A stretch of 64,000 bases of DNA, taken from Streptomyces misionensis. GTDB lineage: Bacteria; Actinomycetota; Actinomycetes; Streptomycetales; Streptomycetaceae. The stretch spans positions 139,422-203,421 of the forward strand of contig NZ_FNTD01000003.1 of assembly GCF_900104815.1 (NCBI RefSeq). Reading direction: 5' to 3'. Shown piece after piece: positions 39,886 to 48,596 of the stretch. The notes beneath the pieces are model-generated. The model saw only the letters and a list, made by a program, of their open reading frames with translations. It was not told the DNA's origin and did no database searches. Both the position numbers and the translations under genes were made by a program. Each line of letters begins with the position of its first letter. The stretch's first letter is position 1.

Positions 39886-41799
39886 ATGCTGAGTATGGCG
39901 AAGATCCAGAGCCCTAACGCGGGGCGGTACTACACACGCGGAGTCGCGGTTGGCGACGGCCACCGTCCAGTCGGCCAGTCGTTGGAGGACGCCCAGGAAC
40001 TGGCCGGACTCCCGCCGGGACGGTGGCTGGGGCGTGGTCTGCGTGCGCTGGGGCTCACCGAGGGCGGCCAGGTGTCCGAGCGGCAGCTGGAGCTGCTGTT
40101 CGGCGAGGGCCGGCACCCGGACGCCGACCGCATCGAGCGCGGCCTCCTGGACGACGGCGTCGACGCGGCCACGGCCGACCGGCGGACCGTGCTGGGGCAG
40201 CCGATCGAGGAGATCGAGGCCCGCAAGCAGACTCCGCTGCTGGGCATGGACCTCACCTTCCGGCCGCAGGCGTCGCTGGTCGTGCTGTGGGCGCTGGGCG
40301 ACGCCACCGTGCGCCGGGTCATCGAGCGGGCCCACGAGCGGGCCGTCGCCAGGGTGCTGCGCTGGCTGGAGGATGAGGTTGCCGAGACCCGGTGGGCGTC
40401 AGGCCGCGGCCGTGCGAAGACGCCCGCGCTTGTGGTTGCCGCCTTCCGGCACTTCGACAACCGCGACGGACTGCCGCTGCTGCACGAGCACTGCCTGATC
40501 CTCAACCGCGTCCAGCGCCCGGGCGCCGACGGCGATCCGGTGTGGGGCGCTCTGGACACCTACCGCCTCTACCAGAACGCGGTGGCCGCCGGGACGCTCT
40601 ACACCCTCACCATGACGACCGAGGTGTGCGAGACCCTGGGACTGGCGACGGTGCCGCGCGAGGTCACGCCGGGCCTGCGTCCGGTCATGGAGATCGCCGG
40701 TGTTCCCGAGGACCTCATCAACTGGCAGGCGTCCCGCCGCCAGCGCATCGAGGACGCCCTGGAGGCGCTCACCGACCAGTACGTGAAGGACCACGGGCAC
40801 CTGCCCTCAGAGCGCGCACGCCACCAACTGGGCTGGTGGGCGGCGCAGGAGACCCGGCCCGCGAAGAAGAAGCCGAAGCCGCTCGCGCAGCTGCTCGCGT
40901 GGTGGCGCGCCTCCGCGATCCTCCGCTTCGGCCATGACCTCATCGACAGCCTCCTGGAGAAGTGCCGGGTTGCCGGGGCGTTGATCCGGGCCCGGGTGGA
41001 TCCCACCGTGGACGTGGCGCTCGCCGCCGTCGACGTCGCCGCGGTCGTCTTCACCGTGCGCGAGAAGTTCTCCCGGCGTCACATCCTGGCCGAAGCGCGC
41101 CGGCACCTGCTGGAGACGCTGCGCGGCCGCGAGTTCACCCGCGGTCTGGACGACTACATCACCGACCGGGCCCTGCTCCGGTACTCCCGCCGTCACCCGG
41201 TCACGAAGCCCGGCCGGGAAGCGCCAGCGGCGGACCGCATGACCTACACCGCCGACTTCCCGGTGCCACACCGGTGGTGGATCGCCCCCGCCGAAGGCAC
41301 ACCGCCGCGGGAGTCCAGCCGCTACGAGCGCGCCCGGGTCGCCAGCCTTGCCGTGCAGAACGCGATCCGCGACGCCCGCATCCGAGCCGCCACCGCCACC
41401 ACCACCGAGGCGACAACCTCAGCCTCCTCCGCACCCGCCGATCACCGCGACCTCGAGGGCGAGACGGCGTCCGCTCCCCACGCCGTCGACCACCCGGGCC
41501 GGGCCGCCGCCCTGACCCCGGCGCAGCGGGCCGCCGCCGAACAGGCCCACCAGCAGGCCGCGATGCCCGAGGAGTACCTGGAGGGCCGCACCACCGACCC
41601 GGCGACGTGGCTGCGCACACCAAAGAACCTGGACCGGCTCGCCGCCTACACCCGCGCCGCCGACACCCGACGCCGCGCCATGGAGGACCGGAAGACGCTG
41701 GCCGCCGGTCCGGCCAGTCCGGTCGACCAGCACCACCAGGAGCACGAGCAACAGCGCCAGCAGCCCGACCCCGGCCAAGGTCAGGGTCTGCGGCCGTGA
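39886..41799 (+). CDS. MobF-family (TrwC/TraI-type) relaxase, copy 1
   Basis: The 637-residue protein starts at ATG 39886 (MLSMAKIQSPNAGRYYTRG), the usual MobF opening with a Tyr pair (Y15-Y16) for DNA cleavage. The metal-binding three-His site appears as FRHFDNRDGLPLLHEHCL (H189, H200, H202). Relaxases nick oriT and pilot the strand to the recipient. The C-terminal 300 residues contain a long Arg/Lys-rich helical part but no helicase motifs, so it is shorter than TrwC or TraI. Upstream GTG starts at 39871 are possible. A paralogue lies at 52490-54451. Confidence 0.85.
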   Translation: MLSMAKIQSPNAGRYYTRGVAVGDGHRPVGQSLEDAQELAGLPPGRWLGRGLRALGLTEGGQVSERQLELLFGEGRHPDADRIERGLLDDGVDAATADRRTVLGQPIEEIEARKQTPLLGMDLTFRPQASLVVLWALGDATVRRVIERAHERAVARVLRWLEDEVAETRWASGRGRAKTPALVVAAFRHFDNRDGLPLLHEHCLILNRVQRPGADGDPVWGALDTYRLYQNAVAAGTLYTLTMTTEVCETLGLATVPREVTPGLRPVMEIAGVPEDLINWQASRRQRIEDALEALTDQYVKDHGHLPSERARHQLGWWAAQETRPAKKKPKPLAQLLAWWRASAILRFGHDLIDSLLEKCRVAGALIRARVDPTVDVALAAVDVAAVVFTVREKFSRRHILAEARRHLLETLRGREFTRGLDDYITDRALLRYSRRHPVTKPGREAPAADRMTYTADFPVPHRWWIAPAEGTPPRESSRYERARVASLAVQNAIRDARIRAATATTTEATTSASSAPADHRDLEGETASAPHAVDHPGRAAALTPAQRAAAEQAHQQAAMPEEYLEGRTTDPATWLRTPKNLDRLAAYTRAADTRRRAMEDRKTLAAGPASPVDQHHQEHEQQRQQPDPGQGQGLRP

Positions 41800-41937
41800 A
41801 GCGCTGTGCGGCCCGCACGGCGGGACAGACGACGAAGTCACCACGCCAGGCGCCGGGACGCGACCGGCCGCCCACCCCCGAAGCCACCCGGGAGCGGGGA
41901 GGGTGCCGGGAACCGACCCTCAAGCACGGAGGCCCCC

Positions 41938-42135
41938 ATGGTTGCCCCGACCCTGCCGCACCTTTCGCCGGAGCAGCGCGAGCGCCTGGAGCAGCTCGCC
42001 GCCGCCGCCCGGCTGCGCATGGCGCTGTACCCGTCGCCGAAGCCGCCACCCGCCCGGCGCCGCTCCCGCTCACGGCAGTACCGCGGTGGCCGGCCGAACC
42101 CGTGGCGCGCCGCGCGGGGCCGCCGCCGGGGATAA
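41938..42135 (+). CDS. Small highly basic protein (65 aa)
   Basis: GGAGG stands 6 bases before the ATG at 41938. The peptide (MVAPTLPHLSPEQRERLEQL; ARRRSRSRQYRGGRPNPWRA) has a helix followed by an Arg-rich tail, as in nucleic-acid-binding accessory factors. It follows relaxase copy 1 and could be a mobilisation accessory protein. Confidence 0.5.
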   Translation: MVAPTLPHLSPEQRERLEQLAAAARLRMALYPSPKPPPARRRSRSRQYRGGRPNPWRAARGRRRG

Positions 42136-42151
42136 GTGGACGCGATGGACT

Positions 42152-42265
42152 CCACCGCGGTGGTGCGGATCGGCCGGTCCACTCGGTGCGCACCGCCCGG
42201 TGGGGGAGTGCGGAACATCCGGGCATCCGGTGCGCTCGGTGCGGTGCACCGGGCGCACCGGTGCG
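42152..42265. repeat. Cluster of short GC palindromes downstream of relaxase copy 1
   Basis: Within 114 bases lie CCACCGCGGTGG (42152-42163), CGGTGCGCACCG (42184-42195), CGGTGCACCG (42242-42251) and CGCACCGGTGCG (42254-42265). A related cluster occurs after relaxase copy 2. They may bind a dimeric protein. Confidence 0.5.
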
Positions 42266-42499
42266 GCAGCCGAGCTCCGGCCCGCCCGCTGACCTCCGAG
42301 CTAGGAGATGTGGCGTCGGCCACGGACAAACCCACACGACATGGGGGTGGTCAAGAAGGAATCGGACACCTGTTGTCGCTGACCGTCAGACCGCGGACAA
42401 GGGGTGGCTCCTCACGGTGGCCCCGGCCCGCGCGCACATCCGTGTACGGGCCGGACGACTGCCGACCCGGCCCGCAGGCCGGGGGAAACCGAGGACACC

Positions 42500-43984
42500 G
42501 TGCCCACCGACCACGCACCCCGCCCCGCCCAAGCCCGCCCCACCGTGCCCGGCCCGGCACCTGCCGGCGACCTGGACCAGGTCCCGCAGTCCCCCTCCAC
42601 GGGCCCCTCCATCGCCCCCTCCGCGGCCACTTCGCCCGCCCGGCGCGTCTCCGCAGCTCAGCCCAGGAAGTCAAGGTCCCGCGACGCGTTCGACAACCCT
42701 CCTAGGCCGACACAGGTCTGGGAGCCGACCGGAGTACGAAGGAAGGAAGTGCTGAGCGCTCTGGGCATCTTCCAGCGGGCTACCGCCGATCAGCTCTGGC
42801 GGATGCTGCGCCCTGCGGACCGGCACGACCGGTGCACCAGGGACACCCTGAAGGTGTTGGAGAAGACGGGCCTGGTGCGGGAGGAGACGCGACTGGAGTC
42901 GGGACACAAGCTGTGGGTGCTCACGGAGAAGGGCCACAAGGAAGCCAAGACGCTGCTGCCGAAGTCGGTGAGGATCTCCGCGCTGCGCAAGCCCCGGGTC
43001 GATGCGGAGGGCCGGCCGGTGAAGGACGTCGGGTACGACGAACACGCCGCCGCCGTCACCTCCACCGCCGCGGTGCTCACCGGGGCTGGGTACGGCACCC
43101 CGCTGTCCTGGCAGACCGAGATCGCCCACCGGCTCCCGTACGGCTACACCCAGCACGCCGACCTGACGATGCGCGCGCCGGACGCCGGGGTTCCCGCGAT
43201 GCTCCTGGAGGTCGACCGCGTCAACGAGCCCGTCGACGACCTGGTGGACAAGCTGCGCCGCTACCACGACTGGTTCGAGCTCCTGGCGCCGAAGGCCGAC
43301 GCGAACAAGGAGAAGGCGGCCCGGCGGCAGGGTGCGGCGGTGCACGAATTCCGCCTGTGGTCACGGATCTACCCGGCGACGGGCCGCGAGGGCTACGTGC
43401 CGGTGGCGTTCGTGTTCACGGGCAAGACGGAGGCGCAGCGCGCCAGCCGGATGCGGCGCCTGGAGCAGGCCGCCCGCGCCTACTTCGCCGGCACTCCGTA
43501 CCCGTGGGCTGGGTTCACGGCCGTCGACTACCACCAGGCGGTGCCTGTGGTCGTCACCGAGCTGGAGCGGATCACCGCCCATCCGGCCGGTGCTGCGGGC
43601 AGGGTGTGGCGCAGGCTCGGGCGCGATGAGTGGCAGACCCTGCCCGAGGCCCTCGACAACCCCGACGGCGAGCGGCTGTACCGGGTGGAGCTCCGGGAGG
43701 CCCGTCGGCGCCAGGCGGAGCGCGAGGCCGCGCACCGGGAGGCGCAGCGGCCGGTGTGCACCCAGTGCGGGGCGAAGTTCACCGACGAACGCTGGCAGCA
43801 GATCAGGCAGTCCTCGTGGCACGGTGAGCGAGACGGCCTGTGCGGGCCGTGCGCGAAGGAGGCCGCCGACCGCGCGGAGGCTGAGCGCGTCGCGCGCCGC
43901 CAGGCGGAGGAAGCCGACCGCGCGGCCGCCGAAGCGGCGGCGGTGAAGCCGCGCAGCCGGTTCAGCATCAGGCGCCGCCGGTAG
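42500..43984 (+). CDS. Replication-relaxation (Replic_Relax) family protein
   Basis: The 494-residue protein has a winged helix (VLSALGIFQRATADQLWRML ... TLKVLEKTGLVREETR) at about residues 75-150 followed by a PD-(D/E)XK-like core (HADLTMRAPDAGVPAMLLEVDR, then FRLWSRIYPATGREG). This arrangement is that of the Replic_Relax family of actinobacterial plasmids, thought to act in DNA relaxation at replication or transfer. A zinc pair CTQC/CGPC and a coiled coil close the protein. GTG 42500 is used; the first 65 residues are Pro-rich. Its place after the MobF gene fits a role in DNA processing. Confidence 0.75.
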   Translation: MPTDHAPRPAQARPTVPGPAPAGDLDQVPQSPSTGPSIAPSAATSPARRVSAAQPRKSRSRDAFDNPPRPTQVWEPTGVRRKEVLSALGIFQRATADQLWRMLRPADRHDRCTRDTLKVLEKTGLVREETRLESGHKLWVLTEKGHKEAKTLLPKSVRISALRKPRVDAEGRPVKDVGYDEHAAAVTSTAAVLTGAGYGTPLSWQTEIAHRLPYGYTQHADLTMRAPDAGVPAMLLEVDRVNEPVDDLVDKLRRYHDWFELLAPKADANKEKAARRQGAAVHEFRLWSRIYPATGREGYVPVAFVFTGKTEAQRASRMRRLEQAARAYFAGTPYPWAGFTAVDYHQAVPVVVTELERITAHPAGAAGRVWRRLGRDEWQTLPEALDNPDGERLYRVELREARRRQAEREAAHREAQRPVCTQCGAKFTDERWQQIRQSSWHGERDGLCGPCAKEAADRAEAERVARRQAEEADRAAAEAAAVKPRSRFSIRRRR

Positions 43985-44105
43985 CCGACAGCCTCGGAGG
44001 CCGGGGTGGTTGTCGGTGGCAGCTGCGAGGCTGGCCGAATGGATGTCCGCTGGGCGGTGGCGGGTCGACTGGAACAAGGATTCGAACAAGTGATTGAATT
44101 AGGTC

Positions 44106-44312
44106 ATGCGGCCGATTCCTGATGACCTCGCCCGGGCCCACGAGGAGTGGCACTCCACCTACCGCCAGCTCGCGGTCTCCCCGCACTCCGAGCTGCGCCG
44201 GCGCCTGATCCGGCTGTCGGCGCAGGCGTTGTTCCACCCGTACTGGCGTGGCCGGCCCTCGCAGGCCTGGGCGGCACTGCACGGTGCCCGTCATGTCCGA
44301 CCTGCCGCCTGA
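44106..44312 (+). CDS. Small helical protein (68 aa)
   Basis: MRPIPDDLARAHEEWHSTYR and LRRRLIRLSAQALFHPYWRG describe a short amphipathic protein. Start ATG 44106 has an AGG only. Its end overlaps the next gene's start by 20 bases, suggesting coupling. Function unknown. Confidence 0.5.
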   Translation: MRPIPDDLARAHEEWHSTYRQLAVSPHSELRRRLIRLSAQALFHPYWRGRPSQAWAALHGARHVRPAA

Positions 44313-44709
44313 CCCGCCCCGCCTGCGGGCGATCCTCGAGCACCTGGAGCGACAGGTCGCCGAGACCGAGACCATAGGCATCTACCTGCGGCTCCAGCGC
44401 GACGAGGTACGCAAGGCCCTCGCCCGGGCCACCTCGGCCCCCACCCGGGCCCAAGCCCGCACACCACAACGCCCTGAACCCCCGCGGCGCACGACGCCGG
44501 CCGAATACCTGATGGAGTCGAAGTTCGGCCCGGACGATCCCCTGCCGGTCGTCGTGCACGTCGGTGCCTGCACGATCCGGCAGGGGCGCCGGGCCCCCTC
44601 CGCGATCAGCGCGCAGCAAGCCCGCATGGTGCTCACCGACACGGTGATCGGAGCTGAGCCGTGCCCGATCTGCAGACCAGAGAACACGCTGGGAATCGAC
44701 CTTGCGTGA
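44293..44709 (+). CDS. DUF6233-type protein
   Basis: The 138-residue protein matches the layout I associate with DUF6233: helix LRAILEHLERQVAETETIGIY, a Pro/Arg linker, VVVHVGACTIRQGRRAPSAI and the ending VLTDTVIGAEPCPICRPEN. The family is very common in Streptomyces genomes and elements, with no known activity. A degraded relative is at 37711-37840. ATG 44293 lacks a clear ribosome site and is probably coupled to the overlapping upstream gene. Confidence 0.6.
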   Translation: MSDLPPDPPRLRAILEHLERQVAETETIGIYLRLQRDEVRKALARATSAPTRAQARTPQRPEPPRRTTPAEYLMESKFGPDDPLPVVVHVGACTIRQGRRAPSAISAQQARMVLTDTVIGAEPCPICRPENTLGIDLA

Positions 44710-44820
44710 GGGGTGCACATCTACCGGGCCTGCGGGACGGCTGATGTGCCTGACGCCCGGCGCGCTCACCCTGTTGGGCGCCGACCGGGCCACCGCGCCG
44801 GTCTCAGTGCGGCGGCTCTG

Positions 44821-45705
44821 TCAGACGGGGGACGTCGACGGGGGAGTGGTCGGGCCGGGCGCGGTGCCAGCGGGCGGGGTGACGACGTCGACGCCGACCT
44901 CCACCACCAGCCCGGGCTCCACCAGCGTAACGTCCAGCGTCTCCCCGCTGCCCCATCCGGCGGTGAACGTCCAGCCCGTCCACGGATGCCCACCCCGCCC
45001 TGGCGCAAGCAGACCGCCGACCGCAACGCTGGCCGTCTGGGCGAGGGTGGTCGTGCGGCCGACGTACTGAAGACGGCCTTCGTCGTCGTACCTGCCGAGC
45101 AACACGGTCCGAGGGGAGTTCAAGGTGCCGGTGACCGCGCCGACGATCGCCTCGCTCGTCTCACGGACCTTGTACTTCTTCCAGCCCCGCACCGACGGCT
45201 GGTAGGCACCGGTGACCCGCTTGAAGACCACACCCTCCATCTCGACCGATGACCACGTCAGCCACTCGCGCACGGTGTCCGGGTCGGTGGTCGACGGGCA
45301 CAGCGCCCACGGCGCAACGAGCCGACGGGCGGCAAACAACGACTCCAGCGCGGCTCTGCGCCGCCAGTACGGCCACCTGATCGTTTCCGTCCCGGACAAC
45401 CTCAGCAGATCGAACGCCACGAAGTGGGCCGGCCACTCACCCGCCGCCCGCTCCGCCCCGGCACCGCGTCGGGCCAGCCGGTTCTGCAGCCGCTCGAAGG
45501 CGAGGCGACCTGCGGCGTCCCAGACGACCAACTCGCCGTCCAGGGCCGTCGCGTCCGGGAGCTGTGCTGATCCGGCCACGATCTCCGGGAACGAAGCCGC
45601 CATCTCGGTGCCGCGCCTGGAGCGCAGCACGACCCGGCCCGCATCGATGGAGAACAGCGCCCGGAACCCGTCCTTCTCCAGACTTTGACGTGTCTCATGA
45701 GACAT
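44821..45705 (-). CDS. N-terminally truncated ATP-dependent DNA ligase
   Basis: From about residue 12 on the 294-residue product follows LigC/LigD-type ATP ligases: DGFRALFSIDAGRVVLRSR, ATALDGELVVWDAAG, VEMEGVVFKRVTGAY and WKKYKVRETSEAIVGA (motifs I-tail to V), then an OB domain. The adenylation motif KxDG reads EKDG with the Lys next to Asp, and the normal residues before it are replaced by MSHETRQSL. The break coincides with the palindrome TGTCTCATGAGACA. The enzyme is therefore probably inactive, or remade from an alternative start. It may repair double-strand breaks if active. Confidence 0.6.
   Translation of the reverse strand: MSHETRQSLEKDGFRALFSIDAGRVVLRSRRGTEMAASFPEIVAGSAQLPDATALDGELVVWDAAGRLAFERLQNRLARRGAGAERAAGEWPAHFVAFDLLRLSGTETIRWPYWRRRAALESLFAARRLVAPWALCPSTTDPDTVREWLTWSSVEMEGVVFKRVTGAYQPSVRGWKKYKVRETSEAIVGAVTGTLNSPRTVLLGRYDDEGRLQYVGRTTTLAQTASVAVGGLLAPGRGGHPWTGWTFTAGWGSGETLDVTLVEPGLVVEVGVDVVTPPAGTAPGPTTPPSTSPV
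45691..45704. repeat. Perfect palindrome at the ligase truncation point
   Basis: TGTCTCATGAGACA is a 14-bp perfect palindrome lying exactly where ligase similarity ends, with a resolvase fragment 70 bases away. It looks like a recombination or transposon-end scar. Confidence 0.45.
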
Positions 45706-45774
45706 CAGCTCGCGTCGGCCCCGGAGCCCTAGCTCAGACACAAGCCGCAAAGTAGCGATTAGGACTTCGTGAGC

Positions 45775-45930
45775 GCGGTCTTCTTGCGGGAGAGCCGGCC
45801 GAGCCGGGTGCCTTCAACGTGTCGCCATTGCGCAACAACTGAAGCGCGAGGTCGAGCTTCCGCCTGGACGCCTTCGCACCGCTCGCGGTGTCGATGCGGA
45901 CGTTGTCGCGGGCGCCATCGTTTGCCGACT
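45775..45930 (-). pseudogene. Serine resolvase fragment
   Basis: On the minus strand RDNVRIDTASGAKASRRKLD and LALQLLRNGDTLK are typical of the catalytic domain of resolvase/invertase recombinases; the following TRLGRLSR is in another frame, so a single-base loss has broken it. N-terminal and C-terminal parts are absent. Confidence 0.65.
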
Positions 45931-45984
45931 CTGAAGATCGGTCTGGTGCATGACCGGATCAGCCTGGGTGTGTTCGGGGGTTGC

Positions 45985-47412
45985 TCAACTTTGCGTGTGG
46001 CGACCGGGCGTCGCTTGTGGTGTTGGTGCTTGCGCCGGGCGTGAGGCGGTCGTGTCGTCTCCTTCCTGGTGGGCCGGGCGCCGGGGCAGCCGCGACGCGG
46101 GCAGCAGGCCGAGAGCGGCAAGTGCGGCCAGGATCAGCAGAGTGGAACTCGTGGTTGAAACAGCCGAGCTGGTTGCGCTGGCCGCGACGGCGATGCCGAA
46201 GGTCGGCCCGATGTTCATGGCGGTCTGCTTGAGCCCGCCGACGACTCCGGCGTACCCGGGCGGCGCGTCACCGACGACGGTCCCGGTGGCGGTGACCATC
46301 ACGGTGGCGAACCCGGCACCGATGGCGGCAAAGACTGCAGCCGTAGCCATCCATGTGCTGGCGGGATCGAGCCGGGACAGCCCCGCGATGCCGACCGCGA
46401 CGAAGAGCGTACCGGCGATCGCGGTGCGGCGCGCACCGTACCGGCGCAGTGCGGCGACCGCGGCGGGTGAGCCGAGGACCATGAGCACGGTCAGCGGGAG
46501 CACGCGCAGACCGCTGGCGAGTGGGTCGAGTCGAAGTACGTCCTGGAGGTAGAACGTGGCCCTGAACAGCGCGCCGAACACGCCGGCGGTGGTGACCAGC
46601 AGGAGCGTCATCGACGCCGTCACCGGTACGGACCGCGCTACGGCTGGTGGCACGATCGGGTGTGTGGTGCGGCGTTCGTGCCAAGTGAGCAACGTTGCCA
46701 CGCCGATGACGGCGAGGAATTCGAGCAGCATCGGCGTGGCGGTCCAGCCCCGCGTGGGTACATCGGACAAGGCGTGGACCAGGGTTGCGAGCGCGACCGC
46801 TAGCAGGCCCGCGCTGGTGAGGTTGAGCCGTGGAGAGTTGGCACGCTCGGGTGCTGGCGTCCGTACGGCGAGGGCGAGGACGGCGAGGACGAATGCGAGG
46901 GGCACGTTGACCCAGAAGACGGCGCGCCACCCCAGATGAGCCACGAGAACACCGCCCAGGAGCGGACCGGACCCTGCCGCCACCGCGATCGCACTGGTGC
47001 GAATGGCGATCGGCGTGCCGAGCCGGTCCGCGGGATACGCCAGCCGTAGCAGCGCGAGCGTCGCAGGTTGCAGGAACGCGGCGAACCCGCCCTGCACCGC
47101 GCGCAGAACGATCACCCAGCCGACGGTCGGCGCGAGCGCGATCCCGGCCGAGGCAGCCCCGAAACCGAGGACGCCGACGAACAACAGGCGCGGGTGCCCG
47201 TACCGGTCCCCGAGGCGCCCGGCGATCACGAGTAGCGCGGCCACGGCGACCAGATAGCCGGTGCTCGTCCACTGGATCTGCGCCACGCTTGCGCCGAGAT
47301 CACGCTGCATGCCGGGCTGCGCCATGAGCAGGATGGTTCCGTCCAGCGCGACGATCACCGCGCCGGCCACGCTGACCAGAAGTGCAATCTGCCGCTGTAC
47401 GGGTGCGGTCAT
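45985..47412 (-). CDS. MFS drug-efflux transporter (DHA2/EmrB type)
   Basis: The 475-residue protein has about 14 hydrophobic segments. The start VAGAVIVALDGTILLMAQPG, the loop GRLGDRYGHPRLLFVG and motif C (AVAAGSGPLLGGVLVAHLGWRAVFWVNVPL) are classic for proton-driven multidrug pumps of the DHA2 family. The last 45 residues are a cytoplasmic tail. It overlaps the tetR stop by 4 bases, so both are on one minus-strand transcript. Confidence 0.9.
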   Translation of the reverse strand: MTAPVQRQIALLVSVAGAVIVALDGTILLMAQPGMQRDLGASVAQIQWTSTGYLVAVAALLVIAGRLGDRYGHPRLLFVGVLGFGAASAGIALAPTVGWVIVLRAVQGGFAAFLQPATLALLRLAYPADRLGTPIAIRTSAIAVAAGSGPLLGGVLVAHLGWRAVFWVNVPLAFVLAVLALAVRTPAPERANSPRLNLTSAGLLAVALATLVHALSDVPTRGWTATPMLLEFLAVIGVATLLTWHERRTTHPIVPPAVARSVPVTASMTLLLVTTAGVFGALFRATFYLQDVLRLDPLASGLRVLPLTVLMVLGSPAAVAALRRYGARRTAIAGTLFVAVGIAGLSRLDPASTWMATAAVFAAIGAGFATVMVTATGTVVGDAPPGYAGVVGGLKQTAMNIGPTFGIAVAASATSSAVSTTSSTLLILAALAALGLLPASRLPRRPAHQEGDDTTASRPAQAPTPQATPGRHTQS

Positions 47413-48065
47413 GAGGTCACCGGGCCGAGGTGGGCGTCCAGAACTGTCGCGATGAGCCGGTCACGTTGGTTGTCGTCGGGGGCGCCGTCCAGCGGTGGGG
47501 CACCGAGGGCGAGTTGCAGGCTGCCCCAGGCCCACAGCTGGGCCATGCCGTGCAGGTTCGACCACAGGGCGGCGGCAGTCACCGCAGGCGGCGGTCCGGC
47601 CTCGTTCGGCCCGTCAGCGCGTCGCGCGGCATCTCTCTCCGATTGGCATCGGGCGACGAGTCCGGTGAAGTGCCCGAACAGCGGGAGGGTCGACTCGCGC
47701 AGCCTCGGTTGGTCCGATGCCTGCGCCGCGCCGTCGAGCAGGTCGTGCCGCCACATGAGCTCGAACATCCCGCGGCGTTCCAGCGCGTACCCGACGTACG
47801 CCCGCGCGAGGGCCTCCAACTGGCCGCGCGGTGTGGTCGTGCCGGCGACCGCGGCCTCGAACGTGGCTGCGAGGTCCTCGAAGCCGCGACGGCCGATAGC
47901 CGAGAGCAGCGCATGGTGCGTTGGGAAGTACCGACGCGGCGCCCCGTGCGACACCCCCGCTCGACGGGCTACTTCCCGCAGGCCCACGGACGCGGAGCCC
48001 TCGGTCAGCACAAGGTCGACCCCGACATCGATCAACCGCTCCCGAAGGGAACTCTCATCAGTCAT
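47409..48065 (-). CDS. TetR-family repressor
   Basis: The 218-residue protein begins MTDESSLRERLIDVGVDLV and has the TetR helix-turn-helix VGLREVARRAGVSHGAPRRY (residues 28-48), then a helical ligand-binding domain with a TetR_C-type region. Start ATG 48065 lies at the edge of the operator palindrome, so the message is probably leaderless. It most likely represses itself and the adjacent pump. The inducer is unknown. Confidence 0.9.
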   Translation of the reverse strand: MTDESSLRERLIDVGVDLVLTEGSASVGLREVARRAGVSHGAPRRYFPTHHALLSAIGRRGFEDLAATFEAAVAGTTTPRGQLEALARAYVGYALERRGMFELMWRHDLLDGAAQASDQPRLRESTLPLFGHFTGLVARCQSERDAARRADGPNEAGPPPAVTAAALWSNLHGMAQLWAWGSLQLALGAPPLDGAPDDNQRDRLIATVLDAHLGPVTS

Positions 48066-48101
48066 AGACACTGTCTACCACCTATTTGTAGACAGTGTCT
48101 A
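48065..48101. promoter_or_regulatory. Twin palindromic TetR operator
   Basis: TAGACACTGTCTA (48065-48077) and TAGACAGTGTCTA (48089-48101) are 13-bp palindromes whose centres are 24 bases apart. The first touches the repressor's start codon. Confidence 0.8.
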
Positions 48102-48459
48102 CTCATTAGGTGAGTGATCCTTCTCCTCAGCGGGTGGCGGGGTTTGCCTCGGCTCGCTCACGGCGGCACGCCGACCGGGAATGGTCACGCCCGACAGGTC
48201 GAGGCGCTTGTTCATGTCGAGGCGGAACGTGCCGTAGGGGGAGGCCCCGAGATGGCTCGGTGACCGCGGCCTGGGCATCGCGGGCGAGGTCGCGCCAGGT
48301 GCGCCACGCGGTTTCGTACGCCTCGGTCTGTTGCTCGCTCCAGGGCTGCGTGCTGGGTGGCCCGAACGTGTCCCGCAGCTGCTCGACCTGCGCCCGCGCC
48401 GCGTCCGCCGCCCGCTGCATCTTGACGAGTTCTTCGAAAGTGTGTGCCGCGCGCGGATC
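48099..48459 (-). pseudogene. Broken helical-protein gene upstream of tetR
   Basis: From 48459 leftwards the minus strand reads TFEELVKMQRAADAARAQVE and QLRDTFGPPSTQPWSEQQTE to RDAQAAVTE, preceded by an in-frame TAG with no start before it. After AVTE the sense continues in another frame (YGTFRLDMNKRLDLSGVTIP) to a TAG at 48101-48099. Both a lost start and a frameshift are present. An internal ATG at about 48420 could still yield a short product. Confidence 0.5.
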
Positions 48460-48554
48460 CTACGGGGCCAAGGAGCCGCGTCGGTTGTCGGGCTTGCCGC
48501 CCGATCGGGTGGAGCCCCGGTCTTTCCCGGGCGAGCCGCCGGCCGGAGCCACTA

Positions 48555-48583
48555 CGAAGATCACAGCCCTTCCGTGATCTTCG
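48555..48583. promoter_or_regulatory. Hairpin just upstream of the HNH nuclease gene
   Basis: CGAAGATCAC (48555-48564) pairs with 48574-48583 around nine bases. It lies 13 bases before the GTG, partly next to the GAGAGGA ribosome site, so it may be a terminator for upstream transcription or a translational control element. Confidence 0.5.
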
Positions 48584-48596
48584 AGAGGACCTCCTC

